A DNA stretch of 64,000 nucleotides from Pseudoxanthomonas sp. z9 (GTDB lineage: Bacteria; Pseudomonadota; Gammaproteobacteria; Xanthomonadales; Xanthomonadaceae): positions 186,001 through 250,000 of the forward strand of contig NZ_VFID01000016.1 in the NCBI RefSeq assembly GCF_006542425.1. Direction: 5' to 3'. Made by a program: the position numbers and the translations under genes. The notes beneath the pieces are model-generated. The model saw nothing but the letters and a program-made list of their open reading frames with translations. It was not told where the DNA came from and did not search any database. The first letter of the stretch is position 1, and each line of letters opens with the position of its first letter. Below are positions 44,463 through 52,236 of the stretch, one piece after another.

Positions 44463-45791
44463 ATGAAATACCATGAAAGCTTGAGATCCTTGCTGAGTAT
44501 ATTGATTGAGTCCGGCTTAACGCCTGAGCTCTCAACGCTTATCGTCAGGGACGTCAAAGGGCGTCTGATGGTTGGCGACAAAAGAATAAAGAAGGGAGAT
44601 GAAATCGCTTCAAAAATGAAAGACGTGTTAGGCGCTTATGCGCCAGAATCGCCCGTCATAGCAAATTCGATACTTTCGGCACTAATGAAGGAATCATCTA
44701 TTGCCCGCATCGAGAAAGATGTAGATGGCAAGAGGATTTTTTTCTCTTATATCGATAGGCGAATTGTGGGCGCTGATTGGCTGAGTGCACCGCAAAAGGA
44801 GAGGAAGAATCCGAAGCGACTAGTCTTTGGATCGTTGAAAGGCGGCGTAGGTCGTTCTACTGCGCTGGCAGTCTTGGCTGCAGATCTTGCAGTAAATGGG
44901 AAGCGGGTGCTTGCAATTGACTTGGATGTAGAGGCACCGGGGATAGGGTACATGTTTTTGCCAGCATCTAAGGACGTGGAGAATGACAGGCGTCCTAATT
45001 TTGGCGTGGTCGACTACTTGGTAGAGAACTCATTGGACGGAATCCGTGAAGAGGAACTTTATGATTTCGTCGGCGTAAGTCGTTTTGGAACCGGTTCGGT
45101 TGATGTGGTGCCAGCAGTTGGGCGCACGACAGACGATCATCCCGAGATGATGATTTCTAAGTTGTCGAGAGCCTTGCTGGAGGATTCCACAGGAAGTGGA
45201 GCAACATCATCAGTAGCAATGCAAATTGACGAGATGATTAATAGATTCACGTCATATGCAAGATATGACGCAGTCTTGATAGATGCCCGCGCAGGGTTGG
45301 CGGAGATCACTGCAGGACCACTGCTATCACTGGGAGCAGAGTTGCTTCTTTTTGGAGTGGCCCAACCTCAAACATATAGGGGTTACTCTTTCATGCTCTC
45401 GCATATCGCAAAGAGCATTAATTCGCGTTCACCGTCTGATTTTGCAGAGTGGCGTGAGCGAGTCCATTTCGTTCAAGCGAAGGCCCCATCCGCAAATTCC
45501 AAGCGAGAGGCTTTTCGAGACAGCGTCTATGAGCTTTGTTCTGACTATTTATATGAGAACGAAGCTTTTGATGACAATGGAGACGTGATTGTTAGTGATT
45601 TCAATCCATCTCCTAGTGAAGAAGGGATTCATACGCCCCACGATGCCTGGTATGTGCTTAACAACCCGGACTATGAAGCTTTTGATCCAGTAGGAGATTC
45701 CACTCATCTCGATGAAGAAGTTTATCGGGGACCATTTGGGGACTTCCTCTCCAGAGCTTGGCAACTCCTAGAGCTTGAAAGGAATAACTAG
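44463..45791 (+). CDS. MinD/ParA-like ATPase with KGGVGR variant motif
   Basis: This 442-residue protein has an N-terminal domain of unknown type (1-115), then a SIMIBI ATPase. The deviant Walker A is 'SLKGGVGRSTA' (KGGVGRST at 126-133), where the second signature lysine of ParA/MinD is arginine. It also has 'LAIDLDVEAPGIGYMF' (152-165) and 'YDAVLIDARAGLAEIT' (268-283), where the usual D-x-P/T-A-G is DARAG. NCBI lists a KGGVGR-motif variant ATPase family, as I recall; its function is unknown. No DNA-binding ParB or centromere is near, so plasmid partition is unlikely. The next gene begins within its stop (TAGTG), so translation is coupled. Confidence 0.85.
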   Translation: MKYHESLRSLLSILIESGLTPELSTLIVRDVKGRLMVGDKRIKKGDEIASKMKDVLGAYAPESPVIANSILSALMKESSIARIEKDVDGKRIFFSYIDRRIVGADWLSAPQKERKNPKRLVFGSLKGGVGRSTALAVLAADLAVNGKRVLAIDLDVEAPGIGYMFLPASKDVENDRRPNFGVVDYLVENSLDGIREEELYDFVGVSRFGTGSVDVVPAVGRTTDDHPEMMISKLSRALLEDSTGSGATSSVAMQIDEMINRFTSYARYDAVLIDARAGLAEITAGPLLSLGAELLLFGVAQPQTYRGYSFMLSHIAKSINSRSPSDFAEWRERVHFVQAKAPSANSKREAFRDSVYELCSDYLYENEAFDDNGDVIVSDFNPSPSEEGIHTPHDAWYVLNNPDYEAFDPVGDSTHLDEEVYRGPFGDFLSRAWQLLELERNN

Positions 45792-47266
45792 TGAAAACAG
45801 CTTCAGTAATTAGGGATGTCGTCCTAGAGCTACCTGCGTTGGCCGCTTCGTCCAGTGGTGCGGAGCCAACGCTGGAAGAGATGTACTTTCCTGAATCCCA
45901 TATGGAGGCGCTTGATCCTGATGTTGCTCTCGTTATTGGCAATAGAGGGATGGGTAAGACTTTTTGGTCATTAGCACTAGCTAATGACGATACGAGGGCC
46001 GCAATTTCCGCTCGCTACAGCGTCGGTAAGGCATGGGGACTGAGCGACGTAATCGTCAAATTTGGATTCTCTGATGCTGAAGGTTCCAAGGGAACTATAT
46101 CCAGGGCGCATTTGGAAAAAATAGCAAAGCGCGTCCCAACAGACATCATCTGGAGAGCGGTTCTTGTAAAAGATCTCGCTGAAATTGGCAAAATTAAAGT
46201 GCCGCAAGAATTTTCTAAGCTGGTCGAATGGTTGAGATCTAATCCGGATAATCAGGTTTCTGTGTTTCGCTCTGCAGATCTTGAATTGTCTAAGAATGGA
46301 AAGAGAATTCTGTTCATTTTTGATCAGCTAGATCAACTGGCAACAGAATGGACCAGAATCCAGGAGCTTACCCAGGGCTTGCTAAAAACAGCTCTCGCAA
46401 TGCGAAGCTATAAGTCAATTCGACTTAAAATTTTTATGCGGCCTGACCAGGCTGAGAACAGAGGACTTTTCCGCTTTCCAGACGCGTCAAAAATTTCGGG
46501 TAGTGCCAAAAGATTAGCTTGGAAGGTCTCTGATCTATACGGTCTCTTCTTCTTCGAGGTTTTCCGCAGGCAGGAAGGTAAAGCGGCTTTAAGTAGATAT
46601 TGTAAGAGAGTTGGTGTAAATCCTGTGGACGTACACTCGAGACTGGGAATACCAACTGGTCTTGTTTCTAATCCAAATAGTCAGGGAAAACTCTTCGATC
46701 TAATCGCTGGTGCAATGATGGGAGGGGGAGCTAAGAGGGGAAGGCCCTATACTTGGATTCCAACTCACCTCTCAGACGCAAAAGGCGAAATATCACCAAG
46801 AACATTTTTGAAGGTTATGCGGACTGCTGCATCGGAAAACGATCTGGATAACCCAAGAACCGCAATGAACCATCTGGGGATAATTCAGGGGGTTCGCGAG
46901 GCGTCCGGGGATCGGCTACGGGAGCTGGAGGAAGACTATCCATGGATTTCCACCGCCTTAAAACCGTTGCGAGGATTGCTAGTTCCCTGTGAGCCGGCAG
47001 AGGTGTATGGAAAATGGAAGCACGACGATACGGTGGACGTTATTAAGAGCAGATATAGTGGCGCTAGCGCACCTATTGAGCTCGTAGTAACTGAGGGTCT
47101 TCATAAGCATGAAGTCTACTCGATGCTCGCTATCTTGCTGAGTGAGGTGGGAGTGTTGGAGCAGCGGACTAACGGAAAATTCAATATTCCTGATATTTTT
47201 CGAGTTAATGCAGGAATTTTGCGAAAGGGAGGGGTTGCGCCGCAGCAGAGAAATAAGTTTCAGTGA
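45791..47266 (+). CDS. P-loop ATPase (STAND/Sll1717-like), last gene of AT-rich cassette
   Basis: This 491-residue ATPase starts at GTG 45791. Walker A is 'GNRGMGKTF' (50-58) and Walker B 'ILFIFDQLDQLATEW' (173-187, D178), followed by a helical C-terminal region with winged-helix-like 'LVVTEGLHKHEVYSMLAILLSEVGVLEQR' in pattern (450-478). It lacks membrane segments and recognisable effector domains. Similar unannotated ATPases with a GNRGxGKT loop occur in defence-type operons. It shares a transcript with the KGGVGR ATPase. A terminator hairpin lies 95 bp downstream. Confidence 0.83.
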   Translation: MKTASVIRDVVLELPALAASSSGAEPTLEEMYFPESHMEALDPDVALVIGNRGMGKTFWSLALANDDTRAAISARYSVGKAWGLSDVIVKFGFSDAEGSKGTISRAHLEKIAKRVPTDIIWRAVLVKDLAEIGKIKVPQEFSKLVEWLRSNPDNQVSVFRSADLELSKNGKRILFIFDQLDQLATEWTRIQELTQGLLKTALAMRSYKSIRLKIFMRPDQAENRGLFRFPDASKISGSAKRLAWKVSDLYGLFFFEVFRRQEGKAALSRYCKRVGVNPVDVHSRLGIPTGLVSNPNSQGKLFDLIAGAMMGGGAKRGRPYTWIPTHLSDAKGEISPRTFLKVMRTAASENDLDNPRTAMNHLGIIQGVREASGDRLRELEEDYPWISTALKPLRGLLVPCEPAEVYGKWKHDDTVDVIKSRYSGASAPIELVVTEGLHKHEVYSMLAILLSEVGVLEQRTNGKFNIPDIFRVNAGILRKGGVAPQQRNKFQ

Positions 47267-47360
47267 ATCATGACACTTGGCTTCATTCAATGTTAGTCGA
47301 CTCCAACCCCACCCTGTAGCAGACTCCATCTCCGGAGTTTCAAAGCTCCTCTTAGAGCGG

Positions 47361-47388
47361 AAGCCACCACCGAAACGCGGTGGCTTTT
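47361..47388 (+). terminator. Terminator of the AT-rich three-gene cassette
   Basis: Stem AAGCCACC / GGTGGCTT with a loop of about 10 bases, and TTTT at the end. It directly abuts the next hairpin. Confidence 0.75.
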
Positions 47389-47503
47389 CCGTATTGCGTG
47401 TCACAATACGGACCGACGCAAGCTCTGCGTCGGGAGGGTGGCTAATACAACACCCGTCAGGGAAATACGCCCACCGTCTCTAAGCGGCTTTGAACCTCCC
47501 GAC
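47389..47503 (+). promoter_or_regulatory. Structured leader of the XAC0095-type gene
   Basis: Three perfect stems lie in a row: CCGTATTG/CAATACGG (47389-47411), CCGACGCA/TGCGTCGG (47413-47433) and GTCGGGAGG/CCTCCCGAC (47429-47503). The second and third share the strand GTCGG, so they cannot form together. The start codon is at 47547. I know of no named RNA family to assign it to. Confidence 0.55.
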
Positions 47504-47546
47504 AACCACGCACATCCCGTGCGTGGAGAGCAGAAGGAGTGTTTGC

Positions 47547-47807
47547 ATGAACGGAAAGAAGCCCGCCACCCCCAGGCCCGATCGCGGCTACCTGATCACC
47601 GAGGACAGCCAACGCCAGCTCCGGCGCATGGCCGAGCAATTCCAACTGGCCGCCGTCCTCATCGCCCCCCGCAGCGCCCAGGACGACACCATCCGCATCC
47701 CCGTCCACGTCCTCCCGGTCACCGAACTCCTCTACGACCACGCCCGCCACCTGCGACGCATCCTCAACACCGCCCACCACATCTTCCTGGACGGCAAACA
47801 GCGCTAA
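47547..47807 (+). CDS. XAC0095-type small protein
   Basis: This 86-residue protein starts MNGKKPATPRPDRGYLITED, with 'SQRQLRRMAEQFQLAAVLIA' and a C-terminal 'LLYDHARHLRRILNTAHHIF'. This is the pattern of the XAC0095 family, small proteins restricted to Xanthomonadaceae and often present as tandem paralogues; function unknown. AGAAGGAG precedes the ATG. A broken copy of the same family lies 560 bp downstream. Confidence 0.8.
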   Translation: MNGKKPATPRPDRGYLITEDSQRQLRRMAEQFQLAAVLIAPRSAQDDTIRIPVHVLPVTELLYDHARHLRRILNTAHHIFLDGKQR

Positions 47808-47814
47808 CGCACCC

Positions 47815-47853
47815 CCGGACTGGCCGCGCCAACGCGTGGGCCGGTCAGTCCGG
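47815..47853 (+). repeat. Dispersed hairpin after the XAC0095-type gene
   Basis: CCGGACTG...CAGTCCGG with inner GGCC arms and a loop around CGCGCCAACGCG. Degenerate copies follow at 48432-48463, 51083-51115 and 55411-55446, usually just after a stop codon. It may act as a transcript end without a T run. Confidence 0.55.
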
Positions 47854-47947
47854 AAGATTGGGTAAGGTGCCGAAGGTGGCAAAGCGCCAAGACGTCGCTT
47901 GGTCAGCAGCGCCTGATGAACCCGGACCATTTGAAGGATCATGCACA

Positions 47948-48421
47948 GTGAATCGGCATCTTGCCGTGCTGGTGTTGGCGGTCATCACGGCTTGCGCGAC
48001 TACGGTTCCCATTCGTTGGGCTTCACCATCCGACTACGATCTGACCATTGTCGATAACGCGGCACAACGTCGTTTCGACATTACCTGGACGTCCCGGGCG
48101 GTGGCGGCACTTTGCTTATCGAAGGAAGCCTGGCCGGACGAGGACGGCCTGCCGTCTGGATTTGACGGTGCCGTGCTGACTACGTCCAGCGGAGAGAAAG
48201 CCTTGCTGCCCACCGGTAGCGCGTACTGCCCCGGCGGATGCGGTGAGGTGCGCCTGGAACCCGGTCAGGAAGTGCATGGCACGTTGCCTTATGCGGCCTT
48301 CGGCGATTCCGCGGCTATCGCCTCTGATGCCGGGCACTCACTCGCTTTCTCGGTTCATCCGTACTACTGCACGAAATCCTCAGCGCCACCCACCGCGTCT
48401 TCGTCGACTGCAAGCAGCTGA
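47948..48421 (+). CDS. Small exported lipoprotein of unknown function
   Basis: This 157-residue protein starts at GTG 47948 (VNRHLAVLVLAVITACATT), with a lipoprotein signal and cysteine C16. The rest is beta-rich with five more cysteines ('CPGGCGEV' and 'PYYC'). I do not recognise it. The last 20 or so residues (KSSAPPTASSSTASS) are read out of frame through the remnant of an XAC0095 gene, so the natural C-terminus may have been altered by a rearrangement. Confidence 0.65.
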   Translation: MNRHLAVLVLAVITACATTVPIRWASPSDYDLTIVDNAAQRRFDITWTSRAVAALCLSKEAWPDEDGLPSGFDGAVLTTSSGEKALLPTGSAYCPGGCGEVRLEPGQEVHGTLPYAAFGDSAAIASDAGHSLAFSVHPYYCTKSSAPPTASSSTASS

Positions 48422-48438
48422 CACAGCCCGTGGACTGA
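48366..48438 (+). pseudogene. Remnant 3' end of an XAC0095-type gene
   Basis: In a frame different from the overlapping lipoprotein gene, the DNA encodes LLHEILSATHRVFVDCKQLT then a stop, comparable to 'HLRRILNTAHHIFLDGKQR' at the end of the intact XAC0095-type protein. The post-stop hairpin motif (GACCGCGCCAAC) also matches. Only the last 24 or so codons remain. Confidence 0.6.
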
Positions 48439-48513
48439 CCGCGCCAACACGGGGTCATTCAATCCAAATGAAATCACGTACATGTGACGTGCCTAATTTT
48501 GGATGTGTGGTTA

Positions 48514-48542
48514 TTGAACACGTCGAGTTCGCTCTGCACTAT
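48514..48542 (+). promoter_or_regulatory. Possible promoter of the peptide operon
   Basis: TTGAAC (48514-48519), a 17-bp spacer, then CACTAT (48537-48542), 53 bases before the peptide start. The -10 is weak. Further upstream, CACGTACATGTGACGTG (48475-48491) has 5-base inverted ends. Confidence 0.35.
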
Positions 48543-48595
48543 CGAGGCGCGCCTGCGCTATTAGGGGTGCTATCACAAACTAGTTGGAGTAATTC

Positions 48596-48745
48596 ATGGA
48601 TCTGATGAATGTAGGTCTTGATGTATTGGAAATGACGATGAGGGCCGGTTCGTCTGCGATCGAGCAGATCAATCAACTCCTTCAGGTGCATCCTGAGCCG
48701 GAGAATCCACCGATTAGCTGCCAAGTGAGCAAGTGCACCTGGTAG
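48596..48745 (+). CDS. 49-residue Cys/Trp-tailed peptide (candidate modified-peptide precursor)
   Basis: ATG at 48596 with GGAG 8 bases upstream. The 49-residue product starts MDLMNVGLDVLEMTMRAGSS, forms a likely amphipathic helix (about 1-30), then a Pro/Glu segment (HPEPENPP), and ends ISCQVSKCTW with two cysteines and a C-terminal tryptophan. No signal peptide. A helical leader, Pro-rich hinge and short Cys/aromatic tail is the layout of many RiPP precursors. The downstream genes (unknown 219-residue protein, LpxL-like acyltransferase, anchored protein) run in the same direction. A perfect 9-bp inverted repeat follows the stop. I found no match to a known family by eye. Confidence 0.6.
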   Translation: MDLMNVGLDVLEMTMRAGSSAIEQINQLLQVHPEPENPPISCQVSKCTW

Positions 48746-48752
48746 ACGTCGC

Positions 48753-48785
48753 GCGGTCCAGGGGGCAGGGCTCCCTGGACCGACG
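48753..48785 (+). repeat. Inverted repeat between peptide gene and next gene
   Basis: GGTCCAGGG and CCCTGGACC form a perfect 9-bp stem with a loop of about 9 bases, no T run. It may lower expression of the downstream genes relative to the peptide. Confidence 0.6.
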
Positions 48786-48801
48786 ACGTCATGTGCTGCG
48801 C

Positions 48802-49461
48802 ATGAGCGATGCCGAAGCGAAGTCCATCATGGGGATGATGGAGTCTTGTGGGCAAATGGAGCTTCTACTTCTGCCCTCCACATTTAAATTCTTGGATGTC
48901 GCATGGGAGTTGGGCGCTCTTGGTGGTTGGTGGTTCGTTGGGGATAAGGAAGTTTGCAAAGAGTTTGGTCTTGACTATTCGATGCTCATCGAGCCGTCGG
49001 AAATTCTGTCTCGGATGTCTGGGTTTGGCGGATCTGGAAAATTCCGAATTGGGGTGTTTACGGATCAACTTGTTGAGGCAAGTCATGCTTGCCTGCTGAT
49101 GGGGAGTGGTGAGGAAGCTTCTTTCTACCCAGCCCTGGAGCTGGCTCTAACCGTCAAGTATCACTTTTCTGTTCGCTATTGGAGCGGGCATGGATTTGAG
49201 TCGGTTCGCCATCGAAGTGGAAAGCGGCAAGAGATTCGGGACGCTCTTGATGCCTACTACGCCGCCTGTTCTAAGGCTGAGGACTGGATCATGGCGTCCG
49301 TTCAAGAGCGCAGGAGTATCAAGTTCAGGCGTGAGCAAGCCAAACAAATGACTCGGCTCTATCAATCAGTTCTCCTTCTTTCCCGACTGGATGCGGGGAG
49401 TAATGAATTGCTTGAGTCTGTCTTGGAGCAACTGACGGAGCATCGCAGGAGGTTGGCATGA
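48802..49461 (+). CDS. Unknown protein of the peptide operon
   Basis: This 219-residue soluble protein starts MSDAEAKSIMGMMESCGQME. An N-terminal globular part ('MELLLLPSTFKFLDVAWELGALGGWWFVGD' in pattern) precedes a long basic helical C-terminal part (150-219, 'RRSIKFRREQAKQMTRLYQS'). I do not recognise it. Open frame extends to 48733 but would pass through the inverted repeat; ATG at 48802 chosen although its ribosome-binding site is weak. Its stop overlaps the acyltransferase start (ATGA). Composition is less GC-rich than the core genes. Confidence 0.75.
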   Translation: MSDAEAKSIMGMMESCGQMELLLLPSTFKFLDVAWELGALGGWWFVGDKEVCKEFGLDYSMLIEPSEILSRMSGFGGSGKFRIGVFTDQLVEASHACLLMGSGEEASFYPALELALTVKYHFSVRYWSGHGFESVRHRSGKRQEIRDALDAYYAACSKAEDWIMASVQERRSIKFRREQAKQMTRLYQSVLLLSRLDAGSNELLESVLEQLTEHRRRLA

Positions 49462-50486
49462 TTGCTGTTTCTGCGTTTTTGTCGTTCGCCAGAAAGGCGG
49501 CGGCATGCTTGCGCCGTTTTGAAAGAAGGTCAGTGTGGATCGAAAGGATAATTTGTGGGCGAATGACCACGAATGAAGTGTCAGCTATTCGTATGGCGTG
49601 TACTGAGAGTGGCTCAAAGATAGGGGATTTTTACGCCTGGAAGTTGATGCAAATGGCGTATTTCTTGGTGATCGACCGCGTGGGAGGGGCAGGTCTGATA
49701 CGCCTTATCGAGAAGATGGATGGTACGGTCTATCAAGAAGTTGATGAGGTTTTTAAGGAAAAGACAGGGCTGATTGTCGCCATCCCTCATTGCGGTCTTT
49801 TCGTTCTCTCCATTCTCGCCATTGCAGGCAGAGCGAGAGGGGCGCGCGAGGTCTACATATTCTATGAATCGCCCGAGAACCTGAGTGGGAACAAGACGTT
49901 CGATGACGTCTACAAAAGGGTATTCGGAGGCCCTGAGTCTGGCGTGAGCATCCTGCATAACACGCGCTCCGGGATCGCAAGAGCTTTCAAGGCGCTGAGA
50001 TCTGGCGCGGTGGTCATCATAATGCCAGATGTATTTCGCAGCGTGGATGACACCTTTCTGGTTCCATTTCTGGGGCGGCCATTCAATGTGGCGCTCGGAG
50101 TTGGTGGTCTTTCGTCGAGAACTAGATCCGCCGTCCTTCCGATGGTTTCGGAAGTTTCAGATAGGCTTGACGGATTCCGTATCCGGATTGGGGAATTGAT
50201 CCGACCCTGTGACGGGATAGTGAGTGAAACGGATTCGCGTCATGTACTGCATGGCCTGCTGGATGAGTACGGAACAACCGTAAAGGTATTTTCACAATTG
50301 GAAGTATTGATGCGAGGCCGAATTCACCAGTGGCAGTACATTCAAAGAGGATTTCGTGGGCGTCCGGTATTCGGGCCGCTTTCCGGTGAGAAACTCAATG
50401 AATTTGCCAAGGCAATTCTGTCTGATCCTAGGCTGATGCTCGATATGAAGTTTGGCAGATGGAACGGCGATGAGCGCCAGACATGA
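49458..50486 (+). CDS. LpxL/HtrB-like acyltransferase
   Basis: This 342-residue protein starts MIAVSAFLSFARKAAACLRR (basic/amphipathic N-terminus without a clear membrane segment). The core 'EKTGLIVAIPHCGLFVLSIL' resembles the HX4D motif of lysophospholipid/lipid A acyltransferases: H111 is present but the Asp four residues on is replaced (H-CGLF-V). 'VVIIMPDVF' corresponds to the later 'MLPDQ'-like block. The family call is therefore moderate. If active, it would transfer an acyl chain from acyl-ACP. It overlaps genes on both sides by 4 and 17 bases. Confidence 0.7.
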   Translation: MIAVSAFLSFARKAAACLRRFERRSVWIERIICGRMTTNEVSAIRMACTESGSKIGDFYAWKLMQMAYFLVIDRVGGAGLIRLIEKMDGTVYQEVDEVFKEKTGLIVAIPHCGLFVLSILAIAGRARGAREVYIFYESPENLSGNKTFDDVYKRVFGGPESGVSILHNTRSGIARAFKALRSGAVVIIMPDVFRSVDDTFLVPFLGRPFNVALGVGGLSSRTRSAVLPMVSEVSDRLDGFRIRIGELIRPCDGIVSETDSRHVLHGLLDEYGTTVKVFSQLEVLMRGRIHQWQYIQRGFRGRPVFGPLSGEKLNEFAKAILSDPRLMLDMKFGRWNGDERQT

Positions 50487-51075
50487 TTGGTGGCTTGGCG
50501 CTATCGCAGCTGTACTTGTTAACTTGATTATTTTCAGGGCTCTCGTTTCGGTCAGCCTGAAAAACGAGAAATTTGAGGTTGACGTACCGGTGACCCGTTT
50601 GATGTTCATCGAACGTGAAGTGCCTGGGAGGCCTTCGACTCCTGAGCTCGGCGCTGAGTCGGTGGTGGCTCCGACTTCCAAACGGACTCAATCTGTCCAA
50701 GCGAGGATTTATTCTCGCGTGCCGACTCCGAAATGGGACGGTCTCGGAGCGGCAGGCCATGGTGGCGCACGGCCGCTCAATCTGGACCTGACTGATCTCC
50801 ATTCCCCTGACTTCTCCAGACAGGTTCTAAAGGGGGACACCCGTCTCGACCGCTTCGCCGCTCCCACTGAGCGCATCCCCATGCGCAAACCCCTCACCGG
50901 CAAGGACGTCATTGAAGGCGCTTCCCAGATACTCGGCTTCTGGCCGCCGGGCTACACCACCGATCCCTGTCCTCGGATCCGCCGCAATATCGATGAATTG
51001 AAGACGGACGGTAGCGCCAGTGGCCGCGAGCGACTGGCGCAAGAGATGGCACGACAGGCGCGATACTGCCCCTGA
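50470..51075 (+). CDS. Membrane-anchored protein with DPCPR C-terminal domain
   Basis: This 201-residue protein starts MSARHDWWLGAIAAVLVNLI, one N-terminal helix (8-28) with a TonB-like layout. A Pro/Ser/Thr-rich linker follows (about 60-130), then a C-terminal domain 'ILGFWPPGYTTDPCPRIRRNIDEL' and a final cysteine (RYCP). Comparable proteins ending in this domain occur in several copies in xanthomonad genomes, as I remember; function unknown. It starts inside the end of the acyltransferase gene, so it belongs to the same operon. GC content rises towards its end. Confidence 0.75.
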   Translation: MSARHDWWLGAIAAVLVNLIIFRALVSVSLKNEKFEVDVPVTRLMFIEREVPGRPSTPELGAESVVAPTSKRTQSVQARIYSRVPTPKWDGLGAAGHGGARPLNLDLTDLHSPDFSRQVLKGDTRLDRFAAPTERIPMRKPLTGKDVIEGASQILGFWPPGYTTDPCPRIRRNIDELKTDGSASGRERLAQEMARQARYCP

Positions 51076-51117
51076 GCGTTCCGGCTTGGCAGTGCTAACG
51101 CGGGGTCGAACCTGCCC

Positions 51118-52236
51118 TCACGGCGACGCCGGTTCCCCATAACTGGCATCCAGCAACGCAGTCGCCAAATCCCCGATGCGCATATGGTCGAAGCTGGTGT
51201 TGTTGGCCAGGATCACGCTGTGACCGTCTTCCAGCACCCGCCAGGCGAGGACACGGAACGCGCCGTTGGAGCCGTACTCCCACGCCACCGGGCGCGGCTT
51301 TCCCGCCACCGGCAACGTCTTGACCCGGCCACCCAGTGCGTAGTTTTGCGCGGGGCGAACCACGTCCATCAACGTGGCGACGCTGGCGGGCGACAGGACG
51401 CGATGGTTGAAGACCCCGTCCATCAGCCGCTGCAGGTCACCCACGCTGGTGTAATAACCGCCGGCCAGCATCATGAAGTCGGGCACCGGGTTTTGCCGGG
51501 GTGTCACGACCGGTTGCAACGCGGCATAGCCCGCGGCCATGCCGGTGACGTGGACCGAGTCGCCGACGAAGATGCCGCTGTCGCGCAGTCCCAACGGGAA
51601 GGTCAGCACGGTGCGCACCAGCGCGGCATAAGGTTGTCCGCTGACGCGTTCGACAATCGCCTTGACGATCAGCCAGTTCGAATGCGAGTAGTCCCAGTCG
51701 GTCCCGGGTTCAAACGCCAGATCGCCGCTGGCGTAGGTGCGTACCGCCGTGGCGTTGTCCAGCGACTGCTGCTTGGGCGTCGGGTCGGCCTTGGCCGCGG
51801 CGTCCCACTGGTTGGGCACGCCGCTGGAATGGCTCATCAGCCAGCGCAGCGTGAGCTTGTGGCCGGTATCGGCCCGGTAGTCCTGCAGATAGGTGGTAAT
51901 CGGCGCGTCCAGCGCCAGCCGGCCCTGTTCCACCAGCCGCATCGTCACGATGGCCGCCACCCACTTGGAAATCGAACCGGCCTCGAAGCGCGTCCGCGGC
52001 GTCATCGGCGTCCCGGCTTCCGCGTCCGCTGTGCCAAAGGCGCCGCTATAAATCTCCCGGCCATTCCGCGTGACCAGCACGGTGCCATTGAAACCTTCCT
52101 CGCGAGCGAATTTCTCCGCGATTTCCTTGCACTTTCCACATTCGGCACGCACCTGGCCGGGCAGGAGCAGGGTGAGCAGGGCAACCGCCAGACCTGTCAG
52201 AGCGCGAGGTGCAAGACCAGTGACGGAAGCGGGCAT
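51118..52236 (-). CDS. Exported serine hydrolase (class C beta-lactamase fold)
   Basis: This 372-residue protein has a signal peptide ending near 'GQVRAECGKC'. The active-site SxxK is S88-I-S-K91 (EAGSISKW), the second motif Y-S-H-S-N ('WDYSHSNWL') and a late 'YGSNGAFRV' in place of KTG. Such proteins include esterases, D-aminopeptidases and penicillin-binding-like hydrolases; a true beta-lactamase is unlikely. The gene runs against the preceding operon with 42 bp between ends. It has no obvious operon partners. Confidence 0.88.
   Translation of the reverse strand: MPASVTGLAPRALTGLAVALLTLLLPGQVRAECGKCKEIAEKFAREEGFNGTVLVTRNGREIYSGAFGTADAEAGTPMTPRTRFEAGSISKWVAAIVTMRLVEQGRLALDAPITTYLQDYRADTGHKLTLRWLMSHSSGVPNQWDAAAKADPTPKQQSLDNATAVRTYASGDLAFEPGTDWDYSHSNWLIVKAIVERVSGQPYAALVRTVLTFPLGLRDSGIFVGDSVHVTGMAAGYAALQPVVTPRQNPVPDFMMLAGGYYTSVGDLQRLMDGVFNHRVLSPASVATLMDVVRPAQNYALGGRVKTLPVAGKPRPVAWEYGSNGAFRVLAWRVLEDGHSVILANNTSFDHMRIGDLATALLDASYGEPASP

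Noticed and set aside
44463-45791. Plasmid partition ParA
   Set aside because: The nucleotide loop is a KGGVGR variant, no ParB or parS nearby, and it is flanked by chromosomal genes.
48475-48491. CRP/Clp-type operator upstream of the peptide
   Set aside because: The half sites are in the wrong order (TCAC-N6-GTGA) compared with TGTGA-N6-TCACA; only a weak inverted repeat remains.
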